Shown one piece after another: positions 16,910 to 27,821 of a stretch of DNA of 64,000 bases. The DNA lies in NCBI RefSeq assembly GCF_016950255.1, contig NZ_JACGFN010000001.1, positions 2,418,001 to 2,482,000 of the forward strand, in the 5' to 3' direction. The stretch comes from Pectobacterium brasiliense. GTDB lineage: Bacteria; Pseudomonadota; Gammaproteobacteria; Enterobacterales; Enterobacteriaceae. Every line of letters starts with the position of its first letter. The stretch's first letter is position 1. Below the pieces are notes generated by a model. That model was not told the origin of the DNA. It was given only the letters and a program-made list of their open reading frames with translations, and did not search any database. A program made the translations under genes and the position numbers.

Positions 16910-18379
16910 TCAGACCTCTTCGACCAGGCGCATACAGACACGATTACGCCCCTGCGTCTTCGCTTTATACAGTTGCTCGTCCGCCAGCCCGATCAGATCG
17001 TAAATATTGCCGCCTTCATACTGGGAAAAAATGGCAACACCGATACTGGTCGTAAAATGGATTTTCCGGCCGTCGGACAGCATCAGCGCCGTGGATTCCG
17101 TAAGACGCCGCAGCGCTTCAGCCATGGCTTCCGATTGTTCAGCCGTCAGGTCATAAGCCGCAATCACGAATTCCTCCCCACCCCAGCGGCAAAGGATGTC
17201 GCTGGGCCGAATAGCGGCGCTCAGCATACGGGCAAAACTGGCGATCAATTCATCACCGCTGGCATGACCGTAGGTATCATTGACCTGCTTAAAATAATCG
17301 ATATCCAAAAACAGCAGCGTTAACGGGCGCTTTTTCTTATTCATCAGCACGCCCTGCCGCCCATTCAACATGCTGAGAAAAGCGCGACGATTGAAAGTGT
17401 TGGTGAGCGCATCCTTCAGGCTGCTGCTTTCGATGATTTTAATCAACCGCCGGTTCATCGAGACAAAATGAGAGACGCTTAACATCGCCATAATCAACAT
17501 CGCGATATTCAGCCGAGCCGTAGTGAGAAACGAATTAATGTACGCTTCGGAATTCGAGTCGATGAGTATACCGACCTGATTAATATAGAGATAATTCAGT
17601 ATCACGCCGGTAATCGCACAGAGCAACGACATGATCGGAAAAGAGTAGTTGAACGCACACAGCGTGAGTGGAATAACGGACAGCGTAATCAGGCTGGCAT
17701 CCAGGAACAAGAGGCTCACTAATAAGAAAATAATGAAGACCAGAAAGGGAAAGATATTTTCTCTGATGTTCTTAGGACACAGCGGAATATTCCGTAGCGC
17801 GCGCAGGATGCCTTTACCCCGCAGGAAAAAGAACGCGAGGATGATGCCGGTTCCCAACTGCTCACTGAACCAGTCCATAAACTCAGCATAGCGGTTCCCC
17901 GTATCGTAGACATACGCATAAACCCCATACGCCACGCCGGATAAGAACGCGCCGACAAACGTCGAAGCGAAAATAATGTAGACGTAATATTTGCTGAATT
18001 TCTCAAATGTCGACCACTTTCCGGTAAACCGGCACATGAGGTAAAAGGCGCACCAGGCCGCCACCACAAAAACCATATTGCACAAACATAACAGCACCTT
18101 GGTTTTTAGCGGTGAGTTATTGTCCATCAGTAACGCAGCCGACAGCATCGCGACATAGCTCACCAAAAAACTGCTACAGATAAAGAGCGTTTTACCTGTT
18201 ATCGTCCCTCTTCTCGCTCTGAAACTGATCATAAGGCAAAAAATCAGAATATTGGCAGGCCAAAACAGCGACAGCTCATCCAACACCCGAAACCGAAATC
18301 CCATACAGCTCACGATGAGAGTGGTCAGAAACAGCAGCGGCATGAACTTTATAGTTTTTAACGTCAAATCGTGATTCAT
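16910..18379 (-). CDS. Membrane-bound diguanylate cyclase (GGDEF)
   Basis: Makes the second messenger cyclic di-GMP from two GTP. I start at the ATG at 18379 (AAGGGA ribosome site), giving 489 residues; an in-frame ATG 60 bases upstream is less well placed. Residues 1 to about 305 form a MASE-like sensor with about eight hydrophobic segments, including the loop FRFRVLDELSLFWPAN. The C-terminal third is a GGDEF domain: SSLKDALTNTFNRRAF, LLFLDIDYFKQVNDTYGH, and the active-site loop RWGGEEF, a GGEEF variant that is normally active. LADEQLYKAKTQGRN closes the domain. No inhibitory-site RxxD is evident directly before GGEEF (sequence is IRPSDILCRWGGEEF, in which RPSD does fit RxxD), so feedback inhibition is possible. 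Confidence 0.92.
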   Translation of the reverse strand: MNHDLTLKTIKFMPLLFLTTLIVSCMGFRFRVLDELSLFWPANILIFCLMISFRARRGTITGKTLFICSSFLVSYVAMLSAALLMDNNSPLKTKVLLCLCNMVFVVAAWCAFYLMCRFTGKWSTFEKFSKYYVYIIFASTFVGAFLSGVAYGVYAYVYDTGNRYAEFMDWFSEQLGTGIILAFFFLRGKGILRALRNIPLCPKNIRENIFPFLVFIIFLLVSLLFLDASLITLSVIPLTLCAFNYSFPIMSLLCAITGVILNYLYINQVGILIDSNSEAYINSFLTTARLNIAMLIMAMLSVSHFVSMNRRLIKIIESSSLKDALTNTFNRRAFLSMLNGRQGVLMNKKKRPLTLLFLDIDYFKQVNDTYGHASGDELIASFARMLSAAIRPSDILCRWGGEEFVIAAYDLTAEQSEAMAEALRRLTESTALMLSDGRKIHFTTSIGVAIFSQYEGGNIYDLIGLADEQLYKAKTQGRNRVCMRLVEEV

Positions 18380-18483
18380 CTGTCCCTTACCGCCCGCTTT
18401 CCAATGGTTCTGCCTGCTATATCTGCGTGAGAATAGCATTAATCATTTCCCTACTCACAGTGCGATGGCGGCGGGAAAATAAA

Positions 18484-18540
18484 TAAAAAAACCACCGGAC
18501 CGAGGCATTACCCGTGAGGTAATACGTCAATCCGGTGGTC
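18484..18540 (-). terminator. Terminator of spy
   Basis: A nine-pair stem (ACCACCGGA with TCCGGTGGT; 18491-18499 and 18531-18539) encloses a 31-base loop that can itself fold (GTATTACCTCACGGGTAAT). On the minus strand it is followed by seven T. Confidence 0.85.
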
Positions 18541-18572
18541 TTGTTGACTTAGTGAGTTATCTTACCAACGCG

Positions 18573-19061
18573 TTATTCCGCAGGAACGGGTTTGCCGTCA
18601 GGTTTTGGCGGTTGAGTCAGTCGTTTTTCAAAATTGTCGTTGTACTGCTTTTTCTGCTCAGGCGTCAGAACGTTGTAAATTTTGTTCTTGGTTTCCAGTC
18701 CGTTAAGCATTCTGGCCTTGTGCGCGGCGTCGGCTTTATCCAACTGTGCCTGTGCTTTTGCGGCATCAAACGTATCGGATGCAACCAGACTATGCATATC
18801 ACGACGATCGTCTTGCATCGCTTTGTGCATTTTCTCGCGGGACTCTTTCATGATGTCTTTAATTTGCTGCTTCTGCGCTTCCGTCAAATTCAGCTCCTTA
18901 AACATCGCATCCGGCCCCATCATGCCACGATGCTCCCGCCCCTCTTTCATCATCATCTTGTGTTCTGGGCCAGGACCTTTCGGTGCGTCATTAGCATGCG
19001 CGAGACCTGCCGCGCCCAATGCCAAGGAAGAAGCAACCAGCATTGCAGTGAGTTTACGCAT
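18573..19061 (-). CDS. spy: Spy/CpxP-family periplasmic chaperone
   Basis: ATP-independent periplasmic chaperone induced by envelope stress through the Cpx and Bae systems in relatives. The 162 residues begin with the signal peptide MRKLTAMLVASSLALGAAG...AHA, almost the same as in E. coli Spy. The two LTxxQ motifs that define the family are LTEAQKQQ and LTPEQKKQY, set in a highly charged helical protein that forms a cradle-shaped dimer. The N-terminal Met/His/Lys-rich part (HKMMMKEGREHRGMMG) is also typical. Monocistronic with its own terminator. Confidence 0.93.
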   Translation of the reverse strand: MRKLTAMLVASSLALGAAGLAHANDAPKGPGPEHKMMMKEGREHRGMMGPDAMFKELNLTEAQKQQIKDIMKESREKMHKAMQDDRRDMHSLVASDTFDAAKAQAQLDKADAAHKARMLNGLETKNKIYNVLTPEQKKQYNDNFEKRLTQPPKPDGKPVPAE

Positions 19062-19255
19062 ATTCTATTCCTCTCTCTGAATTGACTTGTCGACGGCGAG
19101 TGCCGTGCTACGAGAGAAAGTATAGGCCCGACACCTTCAGTTAATTAGAGCAAGGGTAAATCTCTGCAAGTGTCGGCTCCACATTTGCGGCAATTATGGA
19201 GAATGAGGAGGAATTGTGTAAGGAAGCGGAAGGATTGCGTTAACGCGTTAACGCG

Positions 19256-19552
19256 TTACCGCAGTGAACGCCTAAAGGCGCTGGCTTCTTGTGCCAACAC
19301 ATCAAGATGGGCATGAACAACCTTCATTTTCTGAATCAGCGGATTACGCTCCGGCGAGCTATCCATCGAGCTCAGCTGTGCAGAGAGCCGTTCAATCTGC
19401 GCACAAAGGTAAGCGTCACGCTCTTTCGCCTGAAGCAACTGCTGCTGGAGGGACTGATGTTCCTGCCGCCACGTCTGTTGCTGACGTTGAACGCTTTGCT
19501 CTAACGCCCGAAGCGCGCTATCCAGCCGATATTCCAACTCTTCCACCCGCAT
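19256..19552 (-). CDS. Small coiled-coil protein of unknown function
   Basis: 98 residues from the ATG at 19552, which has an AAGG ribosome site; an in-frame codon six positions earlier is less likely. Nearly the whole protein is predicted helical with heptad-like spacing (VEELEYRLDSALRALEQSV, then QQQLLQAKERDAYLCAQIERL), rich in Gln, Glu and Leu, so a coiled-coil dimer is likely. There is no signal or membrane segment. It is divergent from fadH with about 210 bp between. I do not recognise a named family and assign no function. Confidence 0.65.
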   Translation of the reverse strand: MRVEELEYRLDSALRALEQSVQRQQQTWRQEHQSLQQQLLQAKERDAYLCAQIERLSAQLSSMDSSPERNPLIQKMKVVHAHLDVLAQEASAFRRSLR

Positions 19553-19733
19553 AACGATACCTTTGCACAATAAACTCGCGGATTATAATGTCACACGCCC
19601 CCGACAACAAACACTCCAATGCACGATCCCTTGTCTGCACGCGCTTCTCCCCAAGGTTCGCAATGACATCAATCACAATAAATAAACATAAATTTCACAA
19701 CTCTCTCAATTACAGCTAGATTGAACACCATGA

Positions 19734-21842
<2,109 letters not shown>

Positions 21843-21896
21843 TTCGTGGGACACATTGAGTTCGTGGAGAAAAGTCAGTTTTGCGAAACAGATTCC

Positions 21897-21927
21897 GCTT
21901 CGTGAGGCTGAATTAGCCTCACGAAGC
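21897..21927. terminator. Strong hairpin between convergent fadH and rlmG
   Basis: A perfect 13-bp stem (GCTTCGTGAGGCT with its complement) and a five-base loop lie between the two stop codons. Neither strand has a T run, so it may act as an RNA 3'-end stabiliser or Rho-assisted terminator. Confidence 0.55.
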
Positions 21928-21936
21928 AGGAGTAGC

Positions 21937-23076
21937 TTAGCGGGACGAGCCCGTTTTCACCGCGCGCAGTACCGCGAATTTCGTGTTGCTGGCGAGGGTT
22001 TCACAGTTACCGAATAGGCGCTTCAGCTTGTGGAAATAATCCAGATGGCGATTCCCCACAATGCGCAGTTCTCCGCCAACCTGAAGGCAGCGGCGGGCAT
22101 CCATAAACATCTGCCAGGCGATTTCGTCCGTCACGGCCTGCTGCTGGTGGAATGGCGGATTACACAATACGGCCTGCAACGTATCACGCTTAACGCGAGC
22201 CAATCCGTGGTTCACCACGAAGCTACAGCGCTCAACATCCTGCGGGCGGTTGACTTCAACGTTCGTCTGGCTCGATGCCACCGCCATGTAGGATTCATCA
22301 AAGAAGCCGACGGTGGCCTCCGGGTTGGCTTCCAGCGCCGCCAGCCCAATGACGCCGTTGCCACAGCCGAGATCGATGATCTTACCGTCTATCTGTTCCG
22401 GCAAATGCTGCATAAAGAAACGGGCACCGATATCCAGCCCATTACGCGAATACACGTTAGCCAGGTTTTGAATGCGATAGCCGTAACCATCCAGCTCCCA
22501 CTCAGTAGTAAGTGGCTGCTCACTGACTTTTAGTTCCGCCCACTCACAGTGAACCAAACGCGCCTTTTTCCAGGCCAGCGAGGTTTTCGTCGGCCCCATC
22601 ACGCGTTCAAACAGTTGCAGCGTAGAGGTATGAATATCCCGTGCTTTCGCCCCGGCGATGATACGCGTTTGCGGCGTAACGACCTTGCGCAACATTCTCA
22701 ACTGGTGTTCCAACAGCGCGATCGTTTTGGGGATTTTTATCACCACCAGCGCGGGCGCATCCGGTAGTTCCGCCATGCTATCCAACAGGGTTACCGCATC
22801 GACAGCATAACCGTTCAGTTCCAGATTATGTCGCGTCGCCAGTTGGCTCAGGTAAGAGTCGCTGATACTGACGGGCGATTGCGCCTGTAAACCGCAGGCC
22901 AGCGCACCAAACGTATCATTGAAAATCAGGCGCGGGCCCGGCGCGATTTCCATAGTGGACAGTTCACGCAGCAGATATTCATCTGCGGCATCCCACGCCT
23001 GTAGCGCCGAGTTTTCAGCGACCTGAGGGTAACGCACCAACGTCAGGTTGCACGTTTCCAATTCGAGTTGGCTCAT
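21937..23076 (-). CDS. rlmG: 23S rRNA (guanine1835-N2)-methyltransferase
   Basis: Methylates G1835 of 23S rRNA using S-adenosylmethionine. I start at the ATG at 23076 behind AGGAGAGG, giving 379 residues (E. coli 378). The N-terminal RNA-binding domain has [10 protein letters not shown] and [17 protein letters not shown]. The C-terminal Rossmann domain has the SAM loop [17 protein letters not shown] and the catalytic NPPF motif in [34 protein letters not shown] closes the protein. It sits tail to tail with fadH, as in E. coli. Confidence 0.96.
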   Translation of the reverse strand: MSQLELETCNLTLVRYPQVAENSALQAWDAADEYLLRELSTMEIAPGPRLIFNDTFGALACGLQAQSPVSISDSYLSQLATRHNLELNGYAVDAVTLLDSMAELPDAPALVVIKIPKTIALLEHQLRMLRKVVTPQTRIIAGAKARDIHTSTLQLFERVMGPTKTSLAWKKARLVHCEWAELKVSEQPLTTEWELDGYGYRIQNLANVYSRNGLDIGARFFMQHLPEQIDGKIIDLGCGNGVIGLAALEANPEATVGFFDESYMAVASSQTNVEVNRPQDVERCSFVVNHGLARVKRDTLQAVLCNPPFHQQQAVTDEIAWQMFMDARRCLQVGGELRIVGNRHLDYFHKLKRLFGNCETLASNTKFAVLRAVKTGSSR

Positions 23077-23237
23077 TAGCCTCTCCTGCATCATAAAATT
23101 TGCGCTGTTTATCCCTTAAAATAGCCCGTCAGTAAATGCTTTTCTCTGCCAGAACCGGAAATGATTGACGTTGCCTTGTCATTTCACCGTGATAATCTGC
23201 ATAGTCATCACAAATGCCTTCAGGATACCAAACGCTT

Positions 23238-24236
23238 ATGATTCGCTTCGCCATTGTAGGAACCAGTTGGATCACCCGCCAGTTTGTTGATGCCGCCCAC
23301 GAAACCGGCAAACTGAAGCTCACCGCTATCTATTCACGTACGGCAGAAAAAGCGCAGCCGTTTCAAACTGATTACATGGTGGATACGCTGTTTGATTCAC
23401 TGGAAGCCATGGCGAAATCCGATCTTATCGACGCCGTGTATCTGGCTAGTCCTAATTCCCTGCATTGTGAACAAGCGCTGCTTTTCCTGAGCCACGGCAA
23501 GCACGTCATCTGCGAAAAACCGCTGGCTTCCAACCGCTATGAAGTCGAACAAATGATCGCCTGTGCCAGAGAAAATCAGGTCGTACTCTTTGAAGCCTTC
23601 AAAACTGCCAGCCTACCCAACTTTAGCGTGATCCAGCAGGCACTGCCAAAAGTCGGCAGACTGCGTAAAGTGGTGTTGAATTACTGCCAATATTCCTCGC
23701 GCTACCCGCTCTATCTGGCAGGTGAGAACCCCAACACGTTCAATCCTGCGTTTTCCAACGGTTCCATCATGGATATCGGCTACTACTGTCTGGCCTTCGC
23801 CGTAGCGCTGTGGGGAGAACCATGCACCACGCAGGCCAGCGCGACACTGCTGGAAAGCGGCGTAGACGCACATGGCAGCATCATTCTGAATTACGGCGAC
23901 TTCGATGTGACCATCGTCCATTCCAAAGTCAGCCATTCCGCTATCCCCAGTGAAATTCAGGGGGAAGACGGGTCGCTGGTGATTGAAAAAGTGTCCGAAT
24001 GCCATAACGTGAAATTCATCCCGCGGGAAGGCAAGCAGGTTGATCTCAGCCAGCCGCAGCATATCAACAGCATGCTGTACGAAGCCGAGGTCTTTGCCAC
24101 GCTGGTCAACGATAACGACATTAACCATGGGGAACTGGCACGATCGCGCACCGTTGCGGGGCTGCTGACGGAAATTCGCCGCCAAACGGGTGTCGTATTT
24201 CCTGCCGATGCCGTAACGCCGGGAAATGCGGAGTAA
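23238..24236 (+). CDS. ygjR: Gfo/Idh/MocA-family oxidoreductase YgjR
   Basis: A 332-residue NAD(P)-dependent dehydrogenase-like protein. The true start is probably the ATG at 23238 (MIRFAIVGTSWITRQF), since E. coli YgjR begins there. The N-terminal Rossmann fold has FAIVGTSWITR and YLASPNSLH; the signature VICEKPLA carries the catalytic-type lysine, and the C-terminal beta-sheet domain includes NPAFSNGSIMDIGYYC. The substrate is not established for the family member. It lies between rlmG (divergent) and the alx riboswitch, as in E. coli. Confidence 0.92.
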   Translation: MIRFAIVGTSWITRQFVDAAHETGKLKLTAIYSRTAEKAQPFQTDYMVDTLFDSLEAMAKSDLIDAVYLASPNSLHCEQALLFLSHGKHVICEKPLASNRYEVEQMIACARENQVVLFEAFKTASLPNFSVIQQALPKVGRLRKVVLNYCQYSSRYPLYLAGENPNTFNPAFSNGSIMDIGYYCLAFAVALWGEPCTTQASATLLESGVDAHGSIILNYGDFDVTIVHSKVSHSAIPSEIQGEDGSLVIEKVSECHNVKFIPREGKQVDLSQPQHINSMLYEAEVFATLVNDNDINHGELARSRTVAGLLTEIRRQTGVVFPADAVTPGNAE

Positions 24237-24287
24237 GACAGCGATAATTATTTGACCAGGATCATCTTTTCACCTATCTTCTGTCAG

Positions 24288-24418
24288 GCAAAGGGGAGTA
24301 ACTTTTCCGCCGGTCAATCGTCATTACGATGCTTTACGCATCCGGTTACCGGGCAACCTTGATGAGACAGCTTCATTAATGTTGTAAGTGAGACCTTGCC
24401 GGAAGGCGAGGTGCACCT
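24288..24418 (+). promoter_or_regulatory. yybP-ykoY (Mn2+) riboswitch of alx
   Basis: The leader before alx carries the conserved parts of the manganese riboswitch known at this locus in E. coli (the alx PRE element): AAAGGGGAGTA near its 5' end, the paired helices around TACGATGC...GCATCC, GGTTACCGGGCAACC, and the 3' AGACCTTGCCGGAAGGCGAGGT. In E. coli the element responds to Mn2+ and alkaline pH and controls read-through and translation. Boundaries here are approximate, judged by eye. Confidence 0.85.
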
Positions 24419-24435
24419 GCAGCTTTAATAACAAG

Positions 24436-24467
24436 CGGCCAGCGTCCTTCCGATGTTGGCCGTTTTT
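24436..24467 (+). terminator. Expression-platform terminator of the alx riboswitch
   Basis: An eight-pair stem (CGGCCAGC with GTTGGCCG) and five T lie between the riboswitch aptamer and the alx start codon, 22 bases before the ATG. Its position inside the leader shows an attenuation role. Confidence 0.82.
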
Positions 24468-24489
24468 GTTTCTATTTAAGGATCTTGCT

Positions 24490-25443
24490 ATGCACACCAT
24501 CGGCACGCCATGGTTATGGGGCAGCTTCGCTGCCATTGTTATAGTAATGCTGGCCATCGACCTGCTCTATCAAGGGCGCAAAGGGTCGACGGTAATGACG
24601 TTCAAACAGGCTGCCGTCTGGTCTATCATCTGGGTCACGCTCTCTCTGCTGTTCAACGCCGGTTTCTGGTGGTATCTGGACGGTACGATGGGTCGCGAGG
24701 TGGCAAACGCCCAGTCGCTGGCCTTCCTGACCGGTTATTTGATCGAGAAAGCGCTTGCTGTCGATAACGTCTTCGTCTGGCTGATGCTCTTCGGCTACTT
24801 CGCCGTTCCCCCGCAATACCAACGTCGCGTGCTGATTTACGGCGTGCTGGGTGCCATCGTTCTCAGAACGCTGATGGTGTTTGGCGGCAGTTGGCTCGTC
24901 ACGCAATTCCAGTGGCTGCTCTACGTGTTCGGTGCATTCCTGCTGTTCACCGGCCTTAAAATGGCGCTAGCGAAAGAAGATGGCGGAGCGATCGGCGACA
25001 AGCCGCTGGTTCGCTGGCTGCGTAGTCGTCTGCGCATGACGGATAGCATCGAGAATGAAAAATTCTTTGTCCGTCGTAACGGCATCCTGTATGCCACACC
25101 GCTGTTTCTGGTGCTGATTATGGTTGAAATCAGCGACGTGATTTTCGCCGTAGACAGTATCCCTGCTATTTTCGCCGTCACGACCGATCCCTTTATCGTG
25201 CTGACGTCGAACCTGTTCGCTATTCTGGGCTTGCGTGCGATGTACTTCCTGCTGGCTGGCGTGGCTGAACGCTTCTCGCTGTTGAAATATGGTCTGGCCG
25301 TCATCCTGATCTTCATCGGTACCAAGATGATGCTCATCGACATTTTCCATATTCCGGTGGCAATTTCTCTGGGCGTCGTTGCCAGCATTCTGGTCATCAC
25401 CATGCTGATCAACGTTTGGGTGAACAAGCGTGCCGAGCGTTAA
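24490..25443 (+). CDS. alx: TerC-family membrane protein Alx (manganese exporter)
   Basis: 317 residues from the ATG at 24490, just after the leader terminator; longer open frames upstream would run through the riboswitch. TerC-family proteins are integral inner-membrane proteins with about nine segments and conserved acidic residues inside the membrane: [20 protein letters not shown] and [21 protein letters not shown] are both visible, the two family hallmarks. E. coli Alx exports manganese and is induced by Mn2+ and high pH. The riboswitch in front supports the same role here. Confidence 0.94.
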   Translation: MHTIGTPWLWGSFAAIVIVMLAIDLLYQGRKGSTVMTFKQAAVWSIIWVTLSLLFNAGFWWYLDGTMGREVANAQSLAFLTGYLIEKALAVDNVFVWLMLFGYFAVPPQYQRRVLIYGVLGAIVLRTLMVFGGSWLVTQFQWLLYVFGAFLLFTGLKMALAKEDGGAIGDKPLVRWLRSRLRMTDSIENEKFFVRRNGILYATPLFLVLIMVEISDVIFAVDSIPAIFAVTTDPFIVLTSNLFAILGLRAMYFLLAGVAERFSLLKYGLAVILIFIGTKMMLIDIFHIPVAISLGVVASILVITMLINVWVNKRAER

Positions 25444-25457
25444 CGCTTCCCCCCTCT

Positions 25458-25490
25458 CGCCGCACGGTTTCGCCCGTGCGGCGTTCGCTT
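25458..25490 (+). terminator. Terminator after alx
   Basis: A ten-pair GC-rich stem (CGCCGCACGG with CCGTGCGGCG) and TTCGCTTTCC, 14 bases after the alx stop. Confidence 0.75.
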
Positions 25491-25520
25491 TCCTCATTCC
25501 ATTGTTTCCGTTCCTACACA

Positions 25521-25738
25521 TGCGCGACGCAACGGCCCGCAGGGTGACGGACACGGATGTCCGTCATAAAAAAACGCCGGGAGCGTTTTTCAACGTTGCG
25601 CAGCAACGGCCCGTAGGGTGATGGACAAGGATGTCCGTCATAAAAAAACGCCGGGAGCGTTTTTCAACGTTGCGCAGCAACGGCCCGTAGGGTGATGGAC
25701 AAGGATGTCCGTCATAAAAAACCACATCATTGCTTTTC
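25521..25738 (+). repeat. Three tandem copies of a ~74-bp hairpin repeat
   Basis: Copies run 25521-25590 (diverged), 25591-25664 and 25665-25738; the last two agree except at the final junction, where the third copy loses its hairpin. Each holds a palindrome (GACGGACACGGATGTCCGTC or the GATGGACAAGG form) and a terminator-like AAAAAACGC...GCGTTTTT hairpin present in copies 1 and 2. No coding frame spans them. They lie between the alx terminator and sstT. The unit looks like an interspersed repeat that amplified locally. Confidence 0.88.
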
Positions 25739-25871
25739 TCAAAAACAAATTTTCATATACTGATACGTGCAAACACATTTAGTTACGGAAAGAAAAAGTC
25801 ACCCGACCTATGTCAGAGGTGCCAACTCCGTACAGACAACCACTTATCGGAACGGTTATCCCGTCAAAATT

Positions 25872-27119
25872 ATGGAAACTCAATACTCTCGGTTTTTGCA
25901 GTACATTACCCACGGCAGCCTGGTTAAACAGATTCTTCTGGGGCTTGCTGCCGGTATTATTCTGGCTTCGCTATCTACGCAGGCTGCGTTAGCTGCCGGT
26001 TTATTGGGAACGCTGTTCGTCGGCGCATTGAAAGCCGTCGCTCCCATTCTGGTATTAGTACTGGTTATGGCGTCTATCGCCAACCACCAGCAAGGACAGA
26101 AAACCAATATCCGCCCGGTTCTGTTTCTTTACCTCATCGGCACCTTCTCGGCAGCACTGATTGCCGTGGTGCTAAGCGTCCTCTTCCCTTCCACGCTGGC
26201 GCTCAACGCGCAGGCCGCCGACATCACGCCACCATCAGGTATTGTCGAAGTGCTGGAAGGGCTATTGATGAGCGTCATCGCCAACCCGATTCACGCGCTG
26301 CTGAATGCGAATTACATCGGTATTCTGGTCTGGGCCGTTGGTCTGGGCATTGCATTCCGTCACGGTTCGGACAGCACCAAGAGCATGATTAACGATGCTT
26401 CCAACGCGGTCACCATGATTGTGCGCGTCGTGATTCGTTTCGCGCCGCTGGGGATTTTCGGTCTGGTCGCGTCAACGCTGGCGGAAACCGGCTTCGGCGC
26501 ACTGTGGGGTTACGCTCATCTGCTGATGGTGTTGATCGGCGGCATGCTGCTGGTCGCGCTGGTGGTCAACCCGCTGATCGTCTACTGGAAGATTCGCAGC
26601 AACCCATATCCGCTGGTGCTGCGCTGCCTGCGTGAAAGCGGCGTGACCGCCTTCTTTACCCGCAGCTCCGCCGCCAACATTCCGGTAAATATGGAACTGT
26701 GCCGCAAACTGAATCTGGATGAAGACACCTACTCTGTCGCCATCCCGCTGGGGGCAACCATCAATATGGCAGGCGCGGCGATTACCATCACGGTGCTGAC
26801 GCTGGCTGCCGCCCATACGCTGGGTATTCAGATTGACGTACCGACCGCGCTGCTGCTCAGCGTCGTGGCTTCACTGTGTGCCTGTGGTGCCTCGGGCGTG
26901 GCGGGCGGTTCACTGCTGTTGATCCCACTGGCATGCAGCATGTTCGGTATCTCCAACGATATCGCCATGCAGGTAGTTGCGGTTGGTTTCATCATCGGCG
27001 TATTGCAGGACTCGGCAGAAACCGCGGTGAACTCCTCGACAGACGTGATGTTCATCGCAGCCGTGTGTCACGCGGAAGACGCCAAACTGGCGGAAAAAGA
27101 GCGTTTGAATCTGCTGTAA
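25872..27119 (+). CDS. sstT: Serine/threonine:Na+ symporter
   Basis: 415 residues from the ATG at 25872; upstream in-frame codons overlap the intergenic region and are not conserved. It is a dicarboxylate/amino acid:cation symporter (DAACS) with about nine membrane segments. Recognisable stretches are [38 protein letters not shown], the serine-rich reentrant loop [15 protein letters not shown], the cation-site [16 protein letters not shown], and [23 protein letters not shown]. It imports L-serine and L-threonine with sodium at the inner membrane. The order alx-sstT-ygjV matches E. coli. Confidence 0.96.
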   Translation: METQYSRFLQYITHGSLVKQILLGLAAGIILASLSTQAALAAGLLGTLFVGALKAVAPILVLVLVMASIANHQQGQKTNIRPVLFLYLIGTFSAALIAVVLSVLFPSTLALNAQAADITPPSGIVEVLEGLLMSVIANPIHALLNANYIGILVWAVGLGIAFRHGSDSTKSMINDASNAVTMIVRVVIRFAPLGIFGLVASTLAETGFGALWGYAHLLMVLIGGMLLVALVVNPLIVYWKIRSNPYPLVLRCLRESGVTAFFTRSSAANIPVNMELCRKLNLDEDTYSVAIPLGATINMAGAAITITVLTLAAAHTLGIQIDVPTALLLSVVASLCACGASGVAGGSLLLIPLACSMFGISNDIAMQVVAVGFIIGVLQDSAETAVNSSTDVMFIAAVCHAEDAKLAEKERLNLL

Positions 27120-27147
27120 CGGATTAGGGATTCATATCCCCTTTCCT

Positions 27148-27182
27148 CTAACGCTGTTCGCGTCAAAACGAACGGCGTTAGA
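27148..27182. terminator. Hairpin between convergent sstT and ygjV
   Basis: Thirteen-base arms (CTAACGCTGTTCG with CGAACGGCGTTAG, one mismatch pair) without a T run, between the two stop codons. Confidence 0.5.
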
Positions 27183-27201
27183 TTACGAGAAACACCTGAA
27201 A

Positions 27202-27732
27202 TTACGCTTTATTCTCTACGCTGAACGGGTCGATGCCGCGCTGCTGCATGCGCCAGAAGCGGATGATGTTAAAGCCGTTCATCAGCAGGAAACTGCCTTC
27301 GATCAGCGACCCACCAATCGAGCCCAGCCAAATATTATGCGCGACCCAGCAGGCGGTTGAGCACCACATCACGCAGCGCGTCGTCAACCCAGACGTACGG
27401 AACAGCGCCCAAGTACTGGCGACCGTGCCTGCTATCGGCAGCAGTTCCATCGCATGGTTCATGCCCGACAAACCAAAGATCAGCGTCAGTGAGATAAAGA
27501 CAAACATCACGAGGATGTTGTGCGTTTTCAGTGAGATTAGCGTACGTGCCGAGTTCAACAATGCGCTGGCACCTGCCGCATTTGCCCCCATCAGGAAGAA
27601 ATGCAGACCAATAACGGCGCTGTATGCCGAGAGCTGTATTTTGAATTTTTGATCGTTACGGTTGAAAAACATGGTGATACCGACCAGAAATGCCAGTACA
27701 CCAACAGACTGGGCAATCCAATAATGTGTCAT
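27202..27732 (-). CDS. ygjV: YgjV-family inner membrane protein
   Basis: A 176-residue protein with about six membrane segments, matching E. coli YgjV (183) throughout: YWIAQSVGVLAFLVGITMFF, LSAYSAVIGLHFFLMG, STWALFRTSGLTTRCVMWCS and SFLLMNGFNIIRFWRMQQRGIDPF. The family (Imp/YgjV) has no firmly known function. It lies between sstT and uxaA, as in E. coli, on the strand of the uxa genes but with the uxaA terminator in between, so it is a separate unit. Confidence 0.9.
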   Translation of the reverse strand: MTHYWIAQSVGVLAFLVGITMFFNRNDQKFKIQLSAYSAVIGLHFFLMGANAAGASALLNSARTLISLKTHNILVMFVFISLTLIFGLSGMNHAMELLPIAGTVASTWALFRTSGLTTRCVMWCSTACWVAHNIWLGSIGGSLIEGSFLLMNGFNIIRFWRMQQRGIDPFSVENKA

Positions 27733-27759
27733 GATCCCTGCCTCTAAAAAGTTGTGGCG

Positions 27760-27803
27760 AAAAAAAACGGCGCCATTACAAAAATGAAACGCCGTTTTAT
27801 TTT
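27760..27803 (-). terminator. Terminator of the uxaCBA operon
   Basis: On the minus strand AAAACGGCG...CGCCGTTTT with a 17-base loop is followed by eight T, about 20 bases after the uxaA stop. Confidence 0.82.
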
Positions 27804-27821
27804 AATTGGAATGGATAATAT

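Noticed and set aside
25521..25738. Possible CRISPR array
   Set aside because: The repeats are contiguous 74-bp units with internal hairpins and no unique spacers; no cas gene is nearby.
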